A stretch of 37,076 nucleotides of DNA, taken from the NCBI GenBank assembly GCA_049999805.1, contig JBNGIO010005977.1, positions 1 through 37,076 on the forward strand, given 5' to 3'. This DNA is from Folioceros fuciformis (taxonomy: Eukaryota; Anthocerotophyta; Anthocerotopsida; Anthocerotales). Shown in pieces: positions 1-9,932 of the stretch. The translations under genes and the position numbers were made by a program. The notes under the pieces were generated by a model. That model searched no databases. It was not told the DNA's origin and saw only the letters and a list, made by a program, of their open reading frames with translations. Position 1 is the stretch's first letter. Each line of letters opens with the position of its first letter.

Positions 1-272
1 TTTGCAACGGTATTGATGATAATTTCTTGGTTTTCAAATTTTACCATTCTAATTTTATACTTATTAACAACAGAATAATAAAGATATTAATTTTATTCAA
101 ATATATAAGTAGTAGGTCTTAATCACTACCTATCTAATCAACACAGCACTCTACTTACCTAGACAGACACATGCTCTAGAAATGTGCAGCATTTTAGCTC
201 TGCTGCAAGTGTGCAAGTACCCCGTATGAGCTTTCACATTCACACTATGCCAAATTCAAAATGACTGACTTG
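1..272. other. AT-rich sequence, no gene seen
   Basis: AT-rich non-coding sequence at the window edge. I see no open frame or structure that can be tied to a gene. It leads into the 38-bp tandem repeats and the SSNA1 start codon. Confidence 0.6.
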
Positions 273-403
273 GCTTGCTTCCTGGTGAATGTAAGCAATT
301 ACTCTACTTAGCTTGCTTCCTGGTGAATGTAAGCAATTGCTCTACTTAGCTTGCTGCCTGGTGAATGTAAGTAATTGCTCTACTTAGCTTGCTTCCAAGT
401 GGA
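273..403 (+). repeat. 38-bp tandem repeat, about 3.4 copies
   Basis: Unit starts at 273, 311, 349 and 387 are exactly 38 bp apart. Each unit begins gcttgcttcctggtgaatgt, and the fourth is cut short. Copies differ by only a few bases. The array ends 17 bp before the ATG of the SSNA1 gene, so it lies in that gene's promoter or 5' UTR. Confidence 0.9.
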
Positions 404-419
404 TGCAGCGAGCCAGATA

Positions 420-1029
420 ATGGCAGTGAAAGGGCAAGCTCTTCAAAACTATAACATGGAGCTCGTGCACCGTTAGCTCTCATTTTGATTCTCATGTTTC
501 TTTTCCTTTTCCAAACATGTTTGAGGTTCTTCTCAACTCAACCCAACATTATGCCTCACAATTGTAACCCATACTCGGCACCCATCACCCAGGTATCGAG
601 GAATTGCGGGAGAAAAGAGACGAGATCAAGAAGATACTACAAATTGAAGAGGAAGAGAAAGCTAACATCCAAAAAGATCTCATCGTGCTTACCAAGAGAT
701 TAGCAGAAATTGATGACAGTTTGTCTCGCAAGTATGCTTATACNNNNNNNNNNNNNNNNNNNNNNNNNNNNNNNNNNNNNNNNNNNNNNNNNNNNNNNNN
801 NNNNNNNNNNNNNNNNNNNNNNNNNNNNNNNNNNNNNNNNNNNTCTTTCATTCATTCACTCATCCTTCCTTCCTTGTAGCTCCATGTCCATAGCATTTCA
901 TTTGGGTTTTGCTTTCAGTTCAACGATTTGTTGAACTTCTTGCTTCATTTGCAGATACTTGAAAGCTCACAAGCTCTTTTGCATGTGCTAAAGAGCGAAA
1001 CCACACAAATATCTCGAGGCAGTAGGTGA
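420..1029 (+). CDS. SSNA1: SSNA1 / DIP13 homologue, one exon hidden by an assembly gap
   Basis: Short coiled-coil microtubule-associated protein of the SSNA1 (NA14) / DIP13 family, known at centrioles, basal bodies and flagellar axonemes. Visible exons are 420-471, 593-731 and 955-1029. Exon 1 gives MAVKGQALQNYNMELVH, and an Arg codon split across intron 1 leads into IEELREKRDE. Exon 2 is a Glu/Lys-rich helix ending near LAEIDDSLSR. The last exon begins ILESSQALLHVLKSE and ends at a TGA. These match the start, middle and end of the family in order. The family segment between them, about 18 residues (the RNE..TI.ETEAAYLK part), is absent and should lie in the run of Ns. Splice sites are cgttagc donor, cacccag acceptor, aagtatgc donor and atttgcag acceptor. 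Expected length is about 105 aa, as usual for the family. A possible poly(A) signal AATAAA is at 1252. Identification rests on remembered family sequence. Confidence 0.85.
744..843. other. Assembly gap (100 N)
   Basis: Exactly 100 Ns, the usual placeholder for a gap of unknown size. It falls in the intron/exon region of the SSNA1 gene and hides one coding exon. Confidence 0.98.
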
Positions 1030-1767
1030 AAGACACTACTATTTCTAGGTTGCAATATCTCACTTTGTTGGGTGAAATGAGATGGTAGATTGTGCACAAC
1101 ATCTCTTATCTTTACCCTCTCACATTCCTCATTTCTTATGTGATTTTGCACAATGTAAGTCAAAAACCCACAAGCAATTAGAATCCATAGGTCATGTAAA
1201 CAGCCCCTAAGTTATCTCATAATTGATGGGTTGATCCATCTCTTTGTAGTTAATAAAACGATAAGACATTAACTATAAACCCCTTATGTATGTGATGTTC
1301 ATGTTAAAACTAAGATGAATGCCAAATACTTTTCTTTCTAGACTAAAGGTCTAGACCGTATCTAGTCTTTTGAGACAAATTTGGCACTAACTTTTGATAC
1401 CATTTACATCTATGATATGCAACTATTTTTTATCGTAAACAATCTCACATTGTTTTCTCAATCTTTGATGCACCATATTACATGATTTTCTATTAATTTA
1501 ATTCAAATAATTAGTTTCATAATTTTAGTTCAATCATGGCTAAGTAAGAGTCTTGTCACGTACTTCATGTATTTTCTAAACTAAAGTTTTAGTTGTTTAA
1601 CATAAATAATACTGAAAAATAAAAAAGAGCTAGAAATCCTAACTAGCCACCTTTTTCTAATTTCTAGACTAGTACCTTAAATGTGTGAAATAAAAAAAAC
1701 CAAGAAAAAGATAGAAAGAGAAGAAAGAAGAGAGAGATTTTAAACAATTACCTATTAGATATTTTGG
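1030..1767. other. AT-rich spacer
   Basis: 3' flank of the SSNA1 gene followed by AT-rich sequence with homopolymer A and T runs. No coding frame, RNA gene or mobile element was recognised. Confidence 0.5.
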
Positions 1768-2895
1768 TCACAACTTCAAATGTGAGCACATAAATGGGTC
1801 GAGACAATGAAGGAGTTGTTTCAACCGCCTTACATCTTCTACATTTTTTGGTTTAAGATAAAGGACTCCAAAATTATTGAATGTTAGAGAGTGAGCCCGA
1901 GTCTTGTTTAGTTTATCAAATCTCTCCTCAGCTGGTAATTTTATCCTTTGATTCATTATATCTAATTTACGTGTACAAAGATGAGGATATTTCTTGGTTT
2001 TTTTATTTAAAATTTTTACATTAACCTTTTCAATAAATTTTACTTTATTTTTCTTTGTGTCCTTAAGAACATTGGTATTTTCATCCTTTTTACTTTTTAC
2101 CACTTGTTGCTTCATTGTTCCCACCTGTTCCTTAGGAGGCCTCATTTCTTCTTGTTCTAGTGGTAACAATCTGTGAGGCTGTTTATCTTGATTTAATGAC
2201 GATGGTGTATTTGTAGGTGCAATAGTAGTAGTAGTAGAAGCAGCACCATTGATTTTCAAATTCTCCGATTTAGGTTTATTGTTGTCTCTTGCTTGGTCAT
2301 ATGAACTTGCCTTACTATCAGCAAGCTCTTTGCAATAACCCAACAATCCACTCTCTCCAGCACCAACAAATTTCATGAACTCTGTAATGTTAGTGAAGGA
2401 AGGTTTGGACCCATTTCGTGGATCATTAGGATAGAGCTTTCCAAGTGCCCATAAGTCCAAATTCTTATCACCTCTTGTTCTACGTTCTTCGGAACTAATG
2501 GACTTATCAAGCTTACTCTTATCATTCTGAAAAATAAGTCTGTAATCAGTGTCAAGTTTAACATGCAATGTCCATTCAGTTTTTGTTTGGTTTTTTCTTC
2601 TCTTGCTACTATCAGAGGCTCTAGTCTGGAATCCTGTCAAGTCTTTGATGTTGGCTACAATAGATGCTCTCACAGTTTTCAAAGGAGCTACTTTTTTAAT
2701 GGTTCCAATTATTGACGCTCTAGCTTTCTTTAATGGCACTTTGATACTTTCATGAATCGATGCTCCTAATTCAGGCACTCGTTGTAGAATGGACCTGCGC
2801 ACAGGCATGCTCTTCATAGAAATGATAGATGTCCTAACCTTTTCAGTTAAAGATCTTCCTTTCACTGTTTCAAATAAAGTGAGCCTTGGATCCAT
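1768..2895 (-). CDS. Orphan basic protein with SI-motif repeats, 375 aa
   Basis: An uninterrupted 375-codon frame with ATG at 2895-2893. I do not recognise the family. The N-terminal 90 residues carry a degenerate repeat built on Ser-Ile flanked by Arg/Lys: SI at residues 23, 35, 46, 61 and 78. The two best copies (53-67 and 70-84) share PLK..RASI...IK at a 17-residue offset. The middle is charged and Ser/Thr/Asn-rich with a Thr run near 220. The C-terminus is Lys-rich and ends in a Leu-rich stretch. No signal peptide or membrane segment is seen. A frame this long is unlikely by chance in AT-rich DNA, so it is probably a real or recently lost gene. It may be lineage-specific, or a piece of a mobile element, since it sits in the repeat-rich end of the window. 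Function unknown. Confidence 0.5.
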   Translation of the reverse strand: MDPRLTLFETVKGRSLTEKVRTSIISMKSMPVRRSILQRVPELGASIHESIKVPLKKARASIIGTIKKVAPLKTVRASIVANIKDLTGFQTRASDSSKRRKNQTKTEWTLHVKLDTDYRLIFQNDKSKLDKSISSEERRTRGDKNLDLWALGKLYPNDPRNGSKPSFTNITEFMKFVGAGESGLLGYCKELADSKASSYDQARDNNKPKSENLKINGAASTTTTIAPTNTPSSLNQDKQPHRLLPLEQEEMRPPKEQVGTMKQQVVKSKKDENTNVLKDTKKNKVKFIEKVNVKILNKKTKKYPHLCTRKLDIMNQRIKLPAEERFDKLNKTRAHSLTFNNFGVLYLKPKNVEDVRRLKQLLHCLDPFMCSHLKL

Positions 2896-3490
2896 TTAAG
2901 ATGTTCCTCAAGGTGATGTACAGAATGTGCATCTCAAAATGCTGATACAAAATCACATACCATGTAGTAGAAAGAAGTAAGGTTAGGATTGGAAAAGCAT
3001 ACCTAAACTTGGCACAAGATATATGTGTAGGATATAGTTGATGTGTTGATGGAATCGTTAGAAGGAAGGATAATTACTCTTGAATTTTTGTTGGTTGATT
3101 CTTGTGAATTGCTTCCACACTTCTTCATCTGGGCACAACTATTAACAAACTACTTAGCTTAATCTCTTCACATTAAGATGTGAACATACAATAAGAACAA
3201 CTTTTTGTTACCTATGTATAAGCTTGTGAGTATCAAGAATTTATATAAAAAGATATAAAATATATTCAGATATTTTAATACATAAAAATATGAAATTATA
3301 TATACTATTTTTTATTTATTAAATCATAATTATTTAATAAAAAATAATTCTTTATATCACTTGTGAACTTTTATCCTCAATCCTCCAACTTGGGCAATTG
3401 AGAGGTTAGGTATACCCTTAATTTCCCCTTGCTATTGAGACTCGTGGGGCTATGTGCAAGACATTATCCAAGTTTCTTGAAATACGAACC
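2896..3490. other. AT-rich spacer upstream of the orphan ORF
   Basis: Very AT-rich, especially 3235-3360. No gene seen. It would hold the promoter of the minus-strand orphan ORF. Confidence 0.5.
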
Positions 3491-3720
3491 AAGGTAATGG
3501 AGTTGGTCTCCTAGTCTCCCTTTGTCTCATTGTGTGGCTTTCTTCTAAGAAGAATGAACTTGGTCTCCCAAGGCAATGAAGTTGGTCTCTTAGTCTCCCT
3601 TTGTCTCATTGTGTGACCTCCTTCCAAGGACAATGAACTTGGTCCCCCGGGGCAATGGAGTTGGTCTCCCTTTGTCTTACTGTGTGGCTTCCTTCCAAGA
3701 ACAATGAACTTGGTCCCCCT
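3491..3720 (+). repeat. 79-bp tandem repeat, about 2.9 copies
   Basis: Copies start at 3491, 3570 and 3649, exactly 79 bp apart. Each runs from (aa/gg)gg(t/c)aatg.agttggtctc through ctttgtct.a.tgtgtg to aatgaacttggtc. The third copy has lost a short internal block. No coding role is evident. Confidence 0.85.
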
Positions 3721-3940
3721 CTATCCTATATTGTGAGTAAGTGCTAACAAAGGTATTGTTCCTTCTTCTAAGGAGAAGGGTGTTGGGAAACACTCCGGTA
3801 GGACAAGGCATGGGACATGGTAGGCAGTTCTTTTATCACGTTGGATTGGATGTTGTTGGTAGCTTTTTTTATAGAGGGTGGGCTTGGGCTACCCTCTTTG
3901 AGATAGATGCCTTGTGGTTTTTTTTTTTGTGGATGGATTT

Positions 3941-4000
3941 TTTAGGTTTAGGTTTAGGTTTAGGGTTCTTTTTTATTCAAATATATATATATATATATAT
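3941..4000 (+). repeat. TTTAGG run and (AT)10 microsatellite
   Basis: 3941-3965 holds three TTTAGG units and one TTTAGGG, close to the plant telomere repeat. 3981-4000 is a clean (AT)10. Both are ordinary simple-sequence repeats. Confidence 0.85.
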
Positions 4001-4036
4001 TTGGTTTTTAATCCACGACAATGTGGATGTCTATGG

Positions 4037-4135
4037 ATTGATATCTCTTTTTTTCTTCTCCAAAAAGTGATTGATATCTCTTTTTTCCTTCAACAAAAAG
4101 TGATTGATATCTCGTTTTTTCTTCAACAAAAAGTG
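4037..4135 (+). repeat. 33-bp tandem repeat, 3 copies
   Basis: Three units start at 4037, 4070 and 4103, each beginning attgatatctc, running through a T-rich block and ending caaaaagtg. Spacing is exactly 33 bp. The array stops at the boundary with GC-rich sequence. Confidence 0.9.
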
Positions 4136-4758
4136 AAGGCTCTGGCTGGGCGCTTAGCAAGGTGTGTACGGAAAGTGAGCTGGTACGGAAAGTGAGTTGG
4201 TTGGTAGCACGTGTTATGCACGCAGGATTTCCTTTGGTATAGAAAAAGGTTTAAAAGAGGGAGGAAAATGGCGATGGACAGCGCGAAAGGTTGTGCGAAC
4301 TTCCGACCGTACGTGGGCGGCCTCCATCCGCCAATTTGGTGTGAAAGCGCCAAGTCCTGGACCCGGCGCCACCCACGGCCGCCTGCAATGACATGGGCAT
4401 CTGCAAAACCATTGACTCCAGTCGCAATTATCCTGGCGAAGATGCAAGCCTTCAATGAACCAGCGCCGACTCTACAGCGCAAGCATATAAGATCGACGAA
4501 TCAGGACTGTGGCTACAGAACATGGCGCCACCTCGCTCTGACACCAGCTGCAATCTGTCACCTGGAGGCTGCTGCACTGTGCCAAGGTTGTGCATGCAGT
4601 GCTAGAAGAATCACAGGATCCCGGCTGTGCATCATCCCGAGCCTGCACGCATGGTGGGCTGGCGGGGGCGGGTCGTGAACCTCTGAGTTGCAGTCACGGT
4701 GTTCCGCTCCGTCGCTGGGAGGGCGGGTACAGCTGGTTTCTTGCCCGCGGACACGAGC
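4136..4758 (+). promoter_or_regulatory. GC-rich upstream region of NPF-1
   Basis: Composition changes sharply here from AT-rich to GC-rich. Several short open frames exist on both strands, but none resembles a known protein and they overlap one another. I take the stretch as promoter and 5' UTR of NPF-1 without a defined TATA box or transcription start. Confidence 0.35.
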
Positions 4759-7075
4759 ATGGTGAGGTGGCTGGCGGGTCTGGTTTCGGGGTGGGAAGGA
4801 AGGGCCCAGGCAGCCAAGTCTCGGGACCCCGAGCTGGCGAGTGCGGGCAGGACGCGGACGGGAGACGGGTCCGTGGATTGCTGGGGCCAGGCTGCGGACA
4901 AGGCCACGACAGGGAGATGGAGATCAGCGGTCTTGATTTTCGGTGCTGTTCGGTGCTCGCTCCTTGTGCGTGTCGTGCGTGCTGATGTTCGGTGGCTGAT
5001 GATGCGCTGAATGTGTGTGTGATATGATGTCGTCAGCCATGGAGTTCTGCGAGAGGTTAGGGGCTCTCGGGATCTCCCTCAACCTGATCACGTATCTGGT
5101 GGAGAACATGAATATCGAGTTGAGCAGGGCGGCTAACATTGTCACCAACTTTGTTGGAACTTTGTACATCACAAGTCTGGTGGGAGGATTTCTGGCAGAT
5201 TCTTGTGTGGGACGGTTCTGGACGATCGCTGTGTCTAGCAGCATCCAATTTCTGGTACGTACGTTGTGCTCGTCGGGAGGTGGAGAATTGCTAGCGCTGC
5301 GTTGTCGTGTTGTCGTCGCTGAATTCGTTCCGTGTGTAGGGAATGGCACTCTTATCACTCTCGGCGTCGTTGCCTGCCCTCCGGCCCGAAAGCTGTGGGA
5401 CTGCTCCGACGTGCCGTCCCACACACGGACATCGTCTGGTGGTGCTGTATGTGGCGCTGTACGTCATCGCCCTGGGATCGGGAGGAATCAAACCGAATGT
5501 ATCAGCTTTCGGTGCTGACCAGTTCGATAGGACTGACGAACGGGAGAGCAGGCAGCTCGGACCTTTCTTCAACGTCTTCTTTTTCTTCCTCAGCGTTGCC
5601 GCCGTCATTTCAGTGACCGTGTTGGTGTGGGTTCAGGTAGTATCATCCGTCAAGATGCCGTTTATGTTACATTCTACTGCTGTCACGTACCTCCGTCCGC
5701 TTGGGATTTGGTTTCCCGAATCATTCAGCGGGGAGCAGGGAATGAGAAGGTGGTGATTATTTCTTTTTGACAGGACAACGTGGGCCGAGGGTGGGGCTTC
5801 GGGGTCTCCGCAGGGATCATGTTGGTAGCTTTGATTTTCTTTATTCTGGGCCGGTCCGTGTACAGATACAAAAACCCCAACGGAAGCCCTTTCACCCACA
5901 TAGCCAGAGTGCTGGTGGCAGCAATCCGCAACAGGAATCTCGGCAAAAGGTCGTCACGGGTATTTGAATTGGATGATGCCAGCCGACTCACATCAGGGAA
6001 GGAGAAAGTGGGCCACACCAACCAATTTGGGTGCGTTCTCGACAGAAACTTAACGTGAGCCTTCTTCTTGTTTGGACGTCATGTCGTGTTTGTCATCGAA
6101 TTCTGACCCCGGACCGGCTCTCCTTGAATGTACAGGTTCTTAGACCGAGCTGCATTAGTTGACCCCCACCGCGATGAATCAGCACTGGCAGCAAAGCATG
6201 CTTCGTGGAGGCTCACAACCAGAACGGAAGTGGAAGAAGTGAAGCAAGTGTTGCGTATCCTCCCGGTGTGGGTCTTCACAGTCCTGTTCTATACTGCCTA
6301 CGCACAGCTTACCACCTTCACTGTGCAGCAGAGTGTGACAATGAACCGCCGGTTCGGCCCAGCAGACAGCCACAACTTTCAGATTCCTTCTGCATCCGTG
6401 TCTGTTTTCCTGGAGATCGGAATCATAGCACTCTTGTTGCTTTATCAACCTGCAATCGTCCCCATTGCACGCTACCTCACGGAACAGGATACGGGACTTA
6501 CGTCACTGCAGAGGATAGGGGCAGGTCTTTTCTTTGGGATAATAGGGATGATCGTTGCTGCTGCTGTGGAACTGAAGAGAATACACAAGGTGCGCTCATA
6601 TGGAGTCACAGACAATCCCACGGGAAAGGTTCCCTTGAGTGTGTTCTGGCTGCTACCTCAATTCGTCATCATCGGCATTGGTGAAGGTCTTCTCTATGTA
6701 GGGCAGCTCGAATTCTTCTACAAGGAGTCTCCAGACGGGATGAGGTCCTTCGGAACTGCTCTGTTTATCACGTCCATCTCTCTGGGCTTCTTCACCAGCA
6801 CTGGCTTCGTCACCCAAGTAAACAAATATTCTAAAGGAGATTCTCATCCCAACGGCTGGCTGGGTAGCCTCAACCACGCGCAGCTGTACAAGTTCTACTG
6901 GCTGCTTGCCATCGTCAGTGCCATCAACTTCGTCTTCTTTCTCTGTGCCGCGAAGTGGTACAGATACAAGAAGGTGGACACACGTTTCCAGGACCAGAAC
7001 AATCTCCCCAGTACCAACACCACACAACCACATGATCCCAGCCTCCTTCCACCGCCTCCTCTGCAACATGGTTGA
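4759..7075 (+). CDS. NPF (NRT1/PTR family) transporter, NPF-1
   Basis: Proton-coupled transporter of the major facilitator superfamily, expected at a membrane and carrying nitrate, peptides or other small solutes; the substrate cannot be told. Exons: 4759-4942, 5037-5254, 5340-5636, 5774-6030, 6136-7075, giving 631 aa. All introns are GT-AG and 85-137 bp. The N-terminus carries GDGSVDCWGQAADK and TGRWRSA before TM1. The proton-coupling ExxER motif is EFCER at residues 64-68. Later family signatures are GGIKPNVSAFGADQFD and GQLEFFYKESPDGMRS. The tail is Pro-rich. Similarity by eye is best to the NPF6/NRT1.1 group. The Thr of GRFWTI matches NRT1.1 Thr101, but the place of its nitrate-binding His356 is Tyr (TAYAQ). 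The start ATG 4759 is the first in frame near the conserved region, and an upstream exon cannot be excluded. Confidence 0.88.
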
Positions 7076-9932
7076 CATGACATGATTGTTCCCACAACAC
7101 AGTCACCACCATCGAACATGAACTTTACTTCTATCGAGTCCCGCAATGTGCAAATCCATAGTCTCGTGAAAACTTAGAGGTGCTGTTGCTAGCTTTGGGA
7201 TATGCCAAGCTCAACACCTCACTTCCTGGTGACCAGTGTACATCAGGCGCTAGTGGTGGCAGGTACAATGGATTGGGAAACCACACAAGTGTCAAGCCTG
7301 AAATCCAATGGCATGCAGAACCTTTTCAGTACGGCTCGGAAAGGCATTCTTGTGTATGTCGCGCCGATGGCTGTCCTCTCTCGGATCAGCCCGCTTACAT
7401 GTGCAGCTGGCATCACCACCTTCACCAACCTACGGTACCACTCCCAGCACCAACCCCCTTCACTCTCTTCACCTTACCTGAAAGCGACGGCGGGCGTCAT
7501 GAAAGGGTCCATTCGCATGCGCCAGGTATGCTTCCAGAGGAGATGTTCTCACGACTGTGCCGAAATCTACCCACTCACCACATTGACGACTTCTTCTCAC
7601 AATGTGCAACTGTCGAATCTGCATCAGTCATTCACTGTGAGAAGTGTTTGTACGGTATGTTTATCCTGTCTGCTGTTGCCATAGCATTGAACACAAAAGC
7701 CTTTGCACCTTGTTACCCAGGACTAGAAAAACTGGTCTCGTACATCAGGGAGAAACATTTTCCTCAGGGCACAAGGAGGGCTCCACATGGCCAAACATCA
7801 AACCCGTCCAGAAATCGTTCAGGACACGGCTCTGCTGGCTGTGGCCGGTGGGTGCTTGGGTGGTCAGAGTTCATCCCTCCCATGAGGGTTCCGCGAAAGG
7901 TGACATGTCTGTGAAGGGTCTGTAAGAGCGCACCGCCCATTCCTCGTTCATCCCGCCGTCTGATCCCTCGTTTAAGACGCGGGGTGGAGGCCATGTGAGG
8001 AGAGCCGACCCCACAGACTGGCACAAGGCACGCTGGCGGTGCACCATGTCGTCCAAAAGCTGGCAGCAAGGACATTCCGATTCCAGAATTTCGAATCAGG
8101 ATGCTCCTTCCCCTTCAGCTAAACCACCAGAAGGATGCGGTTGGTGCAGAATTTGTGTACTACCAAACCGACCATGGCCTGCATCTCCTCAACGGTCCCC
8201 TGGAAAGACGGCACCAGAGGTAGCTCTTGCTGCTGTTGTTGTTGCTGTTGTCGTTGCCGATGCAATTAGTGGCTCCTCACTCCTCGTTACAACGGAGTGT
8301 GGACCATGGTTGAGTAAGTTGAATCCATCGTTGTTCCAGATTGATCTCCACCCTCATGAGTCCAGATTTTCCTTCCACATGTTGTGATGCGCAAAGGACT
8401 CGGCATCTGCCCCTCTCCGACTGAACTCTGTGGTGGGTGTGTCACCAATATGGGAACAACCAGCTAATCCATGGCTCACAGCGCATCTCACAAGAGAACT
8501 CTGCTTTCTCCACACGCTTCCAGCCATCAGAAATACAGCTCGCCCGGAACATTGCAAAACAGGTTCAGCAGCAAAACACACTTGTATCCCTGGGCCCACT
8601 CCAGACCTCGGAGGTCATGTATGTACATACATATCCCCTTCATGCATTGTCCTTCAGACAAAGACTTCGGACTGGACGAGCCTTGGGTTTGTGAGCAGGT
8701 CCTGTGTGTTTGAGTGATCCTGATTCTGACAGAAGATCTGTGATCCCAACTCCTAAATCATGACAAGACTTGGGGCTCTGTTTTGGGCGCCCTGACATGA
8801 GATGAGATACCGCCTCTTGCACATACGTAGACAAGGCTGCCACATGCGTGAGACGTGACTTCGGAGTCATCAGCCAGTGCCGGCAGTGACCCTACCGGCG
8901 GAGAGTCCGCTATTGGAGCTTTATCTGAGACTGCCCACCAACAGAGAATTGTATCCTCTCCAGATTCTGATCCACTGTATCACCCAATAGATGAAGATTT
9001 CAGAATAGAGTTCCTGCGGCAGGCCAGGTGCTGGATGAGGAGACACGGCCCCGTCGCCATCCAGCTTAAGCTTCCTGAAGGAGGTGCTCTGCCAGATGGT
9101 CCCATAGCTGAGCTTCCTTGCTGTGAAGAGAAAAGCCTAGCACACTTCGCTTAGCCGGCGCCGTAGTAGTTCAGCTTGCTGGCCGATTAGCATTCTTGAG
9201 CCCGTGCTAAATGGGAGGCTGAATGTCCAGCGGAGACGTGTGCCATACAGTTCTGCATTCAATTTCCGAGTTCTGTTGTCGGTGCTCATCGTGGTGGAAA
9301 TGATTAAGATTTGTGAGTACGATCCTCACATGGGACCACAATCCGCAGTGTGGATGTCGTGGAGGACTGTGAGCACATGCTGGAGTTGTTTGGAATACTT
9401 CTAACCAATGATGGAGAGTTCGAGAAGGAGAGTACTCTTCCAATCCTACCAGGTGAAGGCCGACTCCATGTCTCAGAACAGAGGTGCTCGAAAAGAATGC
9501 CCCAACTGTTGGTACAAATGGACTGATCGCTAGCATCCCATTCAATTCAAGCCTTCCGGCTTCTGTGACACTTTTTCTATCCTCTCGTGCTAATCAGACC
9601 GAGCCTGCGCGTCTGGATTGCGATTTGCCCACTACCATCATTTGCTGTTTTGCTGTCTTCAGCTGTGCCTGCAGTTCTGAAGAATGAGCCAGACTGAGTT
9701 CAAGTTTTTGTTCGCACATTGGTCGTGGCCTGCGTCTGAAGCGGACGATGCGGAATCGTCCGCTGCTGCTCTGAAGTCAGCCTGCTAAGGAGATGGAAAT
9801 TGCTGGTCGTGTGTGTTTTTTATCACAGGTTCGGATGCTGGAGACCGAGAGGACAGATAATAGGCCAGGCCTTCTTCGAATCGATTAAACGCCTAGAGCT
9901 TCTTACCCGTGGGGCGGGCAACCATTTCGAAG
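7076..9932. other. 2.8-kb stretch with coding-like fragments, no secure gene
   Basis: Lies between NPF-1 and NPF-2. Many overlapping open frames occur on both strands, none forming a gene I can support. The most protein-like pieces are a plus-strand segment at about 8470-8610 (contains FQPSEIQLARNIAKQVQQQ), a plus-strand segment at about 8860-9154 ending in a stop, and on the minus strand a Gln-run segment at about 8140-8260 followed by one containing CPCCQLLDDMVHRQRAL at about 7870-8080. They lie on different strands and do not join by clear splice sites. Decayed genes, a long non-coding transcript or chance frames are all possible. The 9.2-9.9 kb end probably contains the NPF-2 promoter. 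Confidence 0.35.

Noticed and set aside
1768-2895. Retrotransposon protein
   Set aside because: No reverse transcriptase, integrase, protease or zinc-knuckle motif and no flanking long repeats are visible, so it is left as an orphan.
3941-3965. True telomere or chromosome end
   Set aside because: Only four short units, mostly TTTAGG and not TTTAGGG, surrounded by ordinary sequence.
4211-4678. 155-codon frame upstream of NPF-1
   Set aside because: Overlapping frames occur on both strands in this GC-rich stretch, there are no family features, and the position fits a 5' region.
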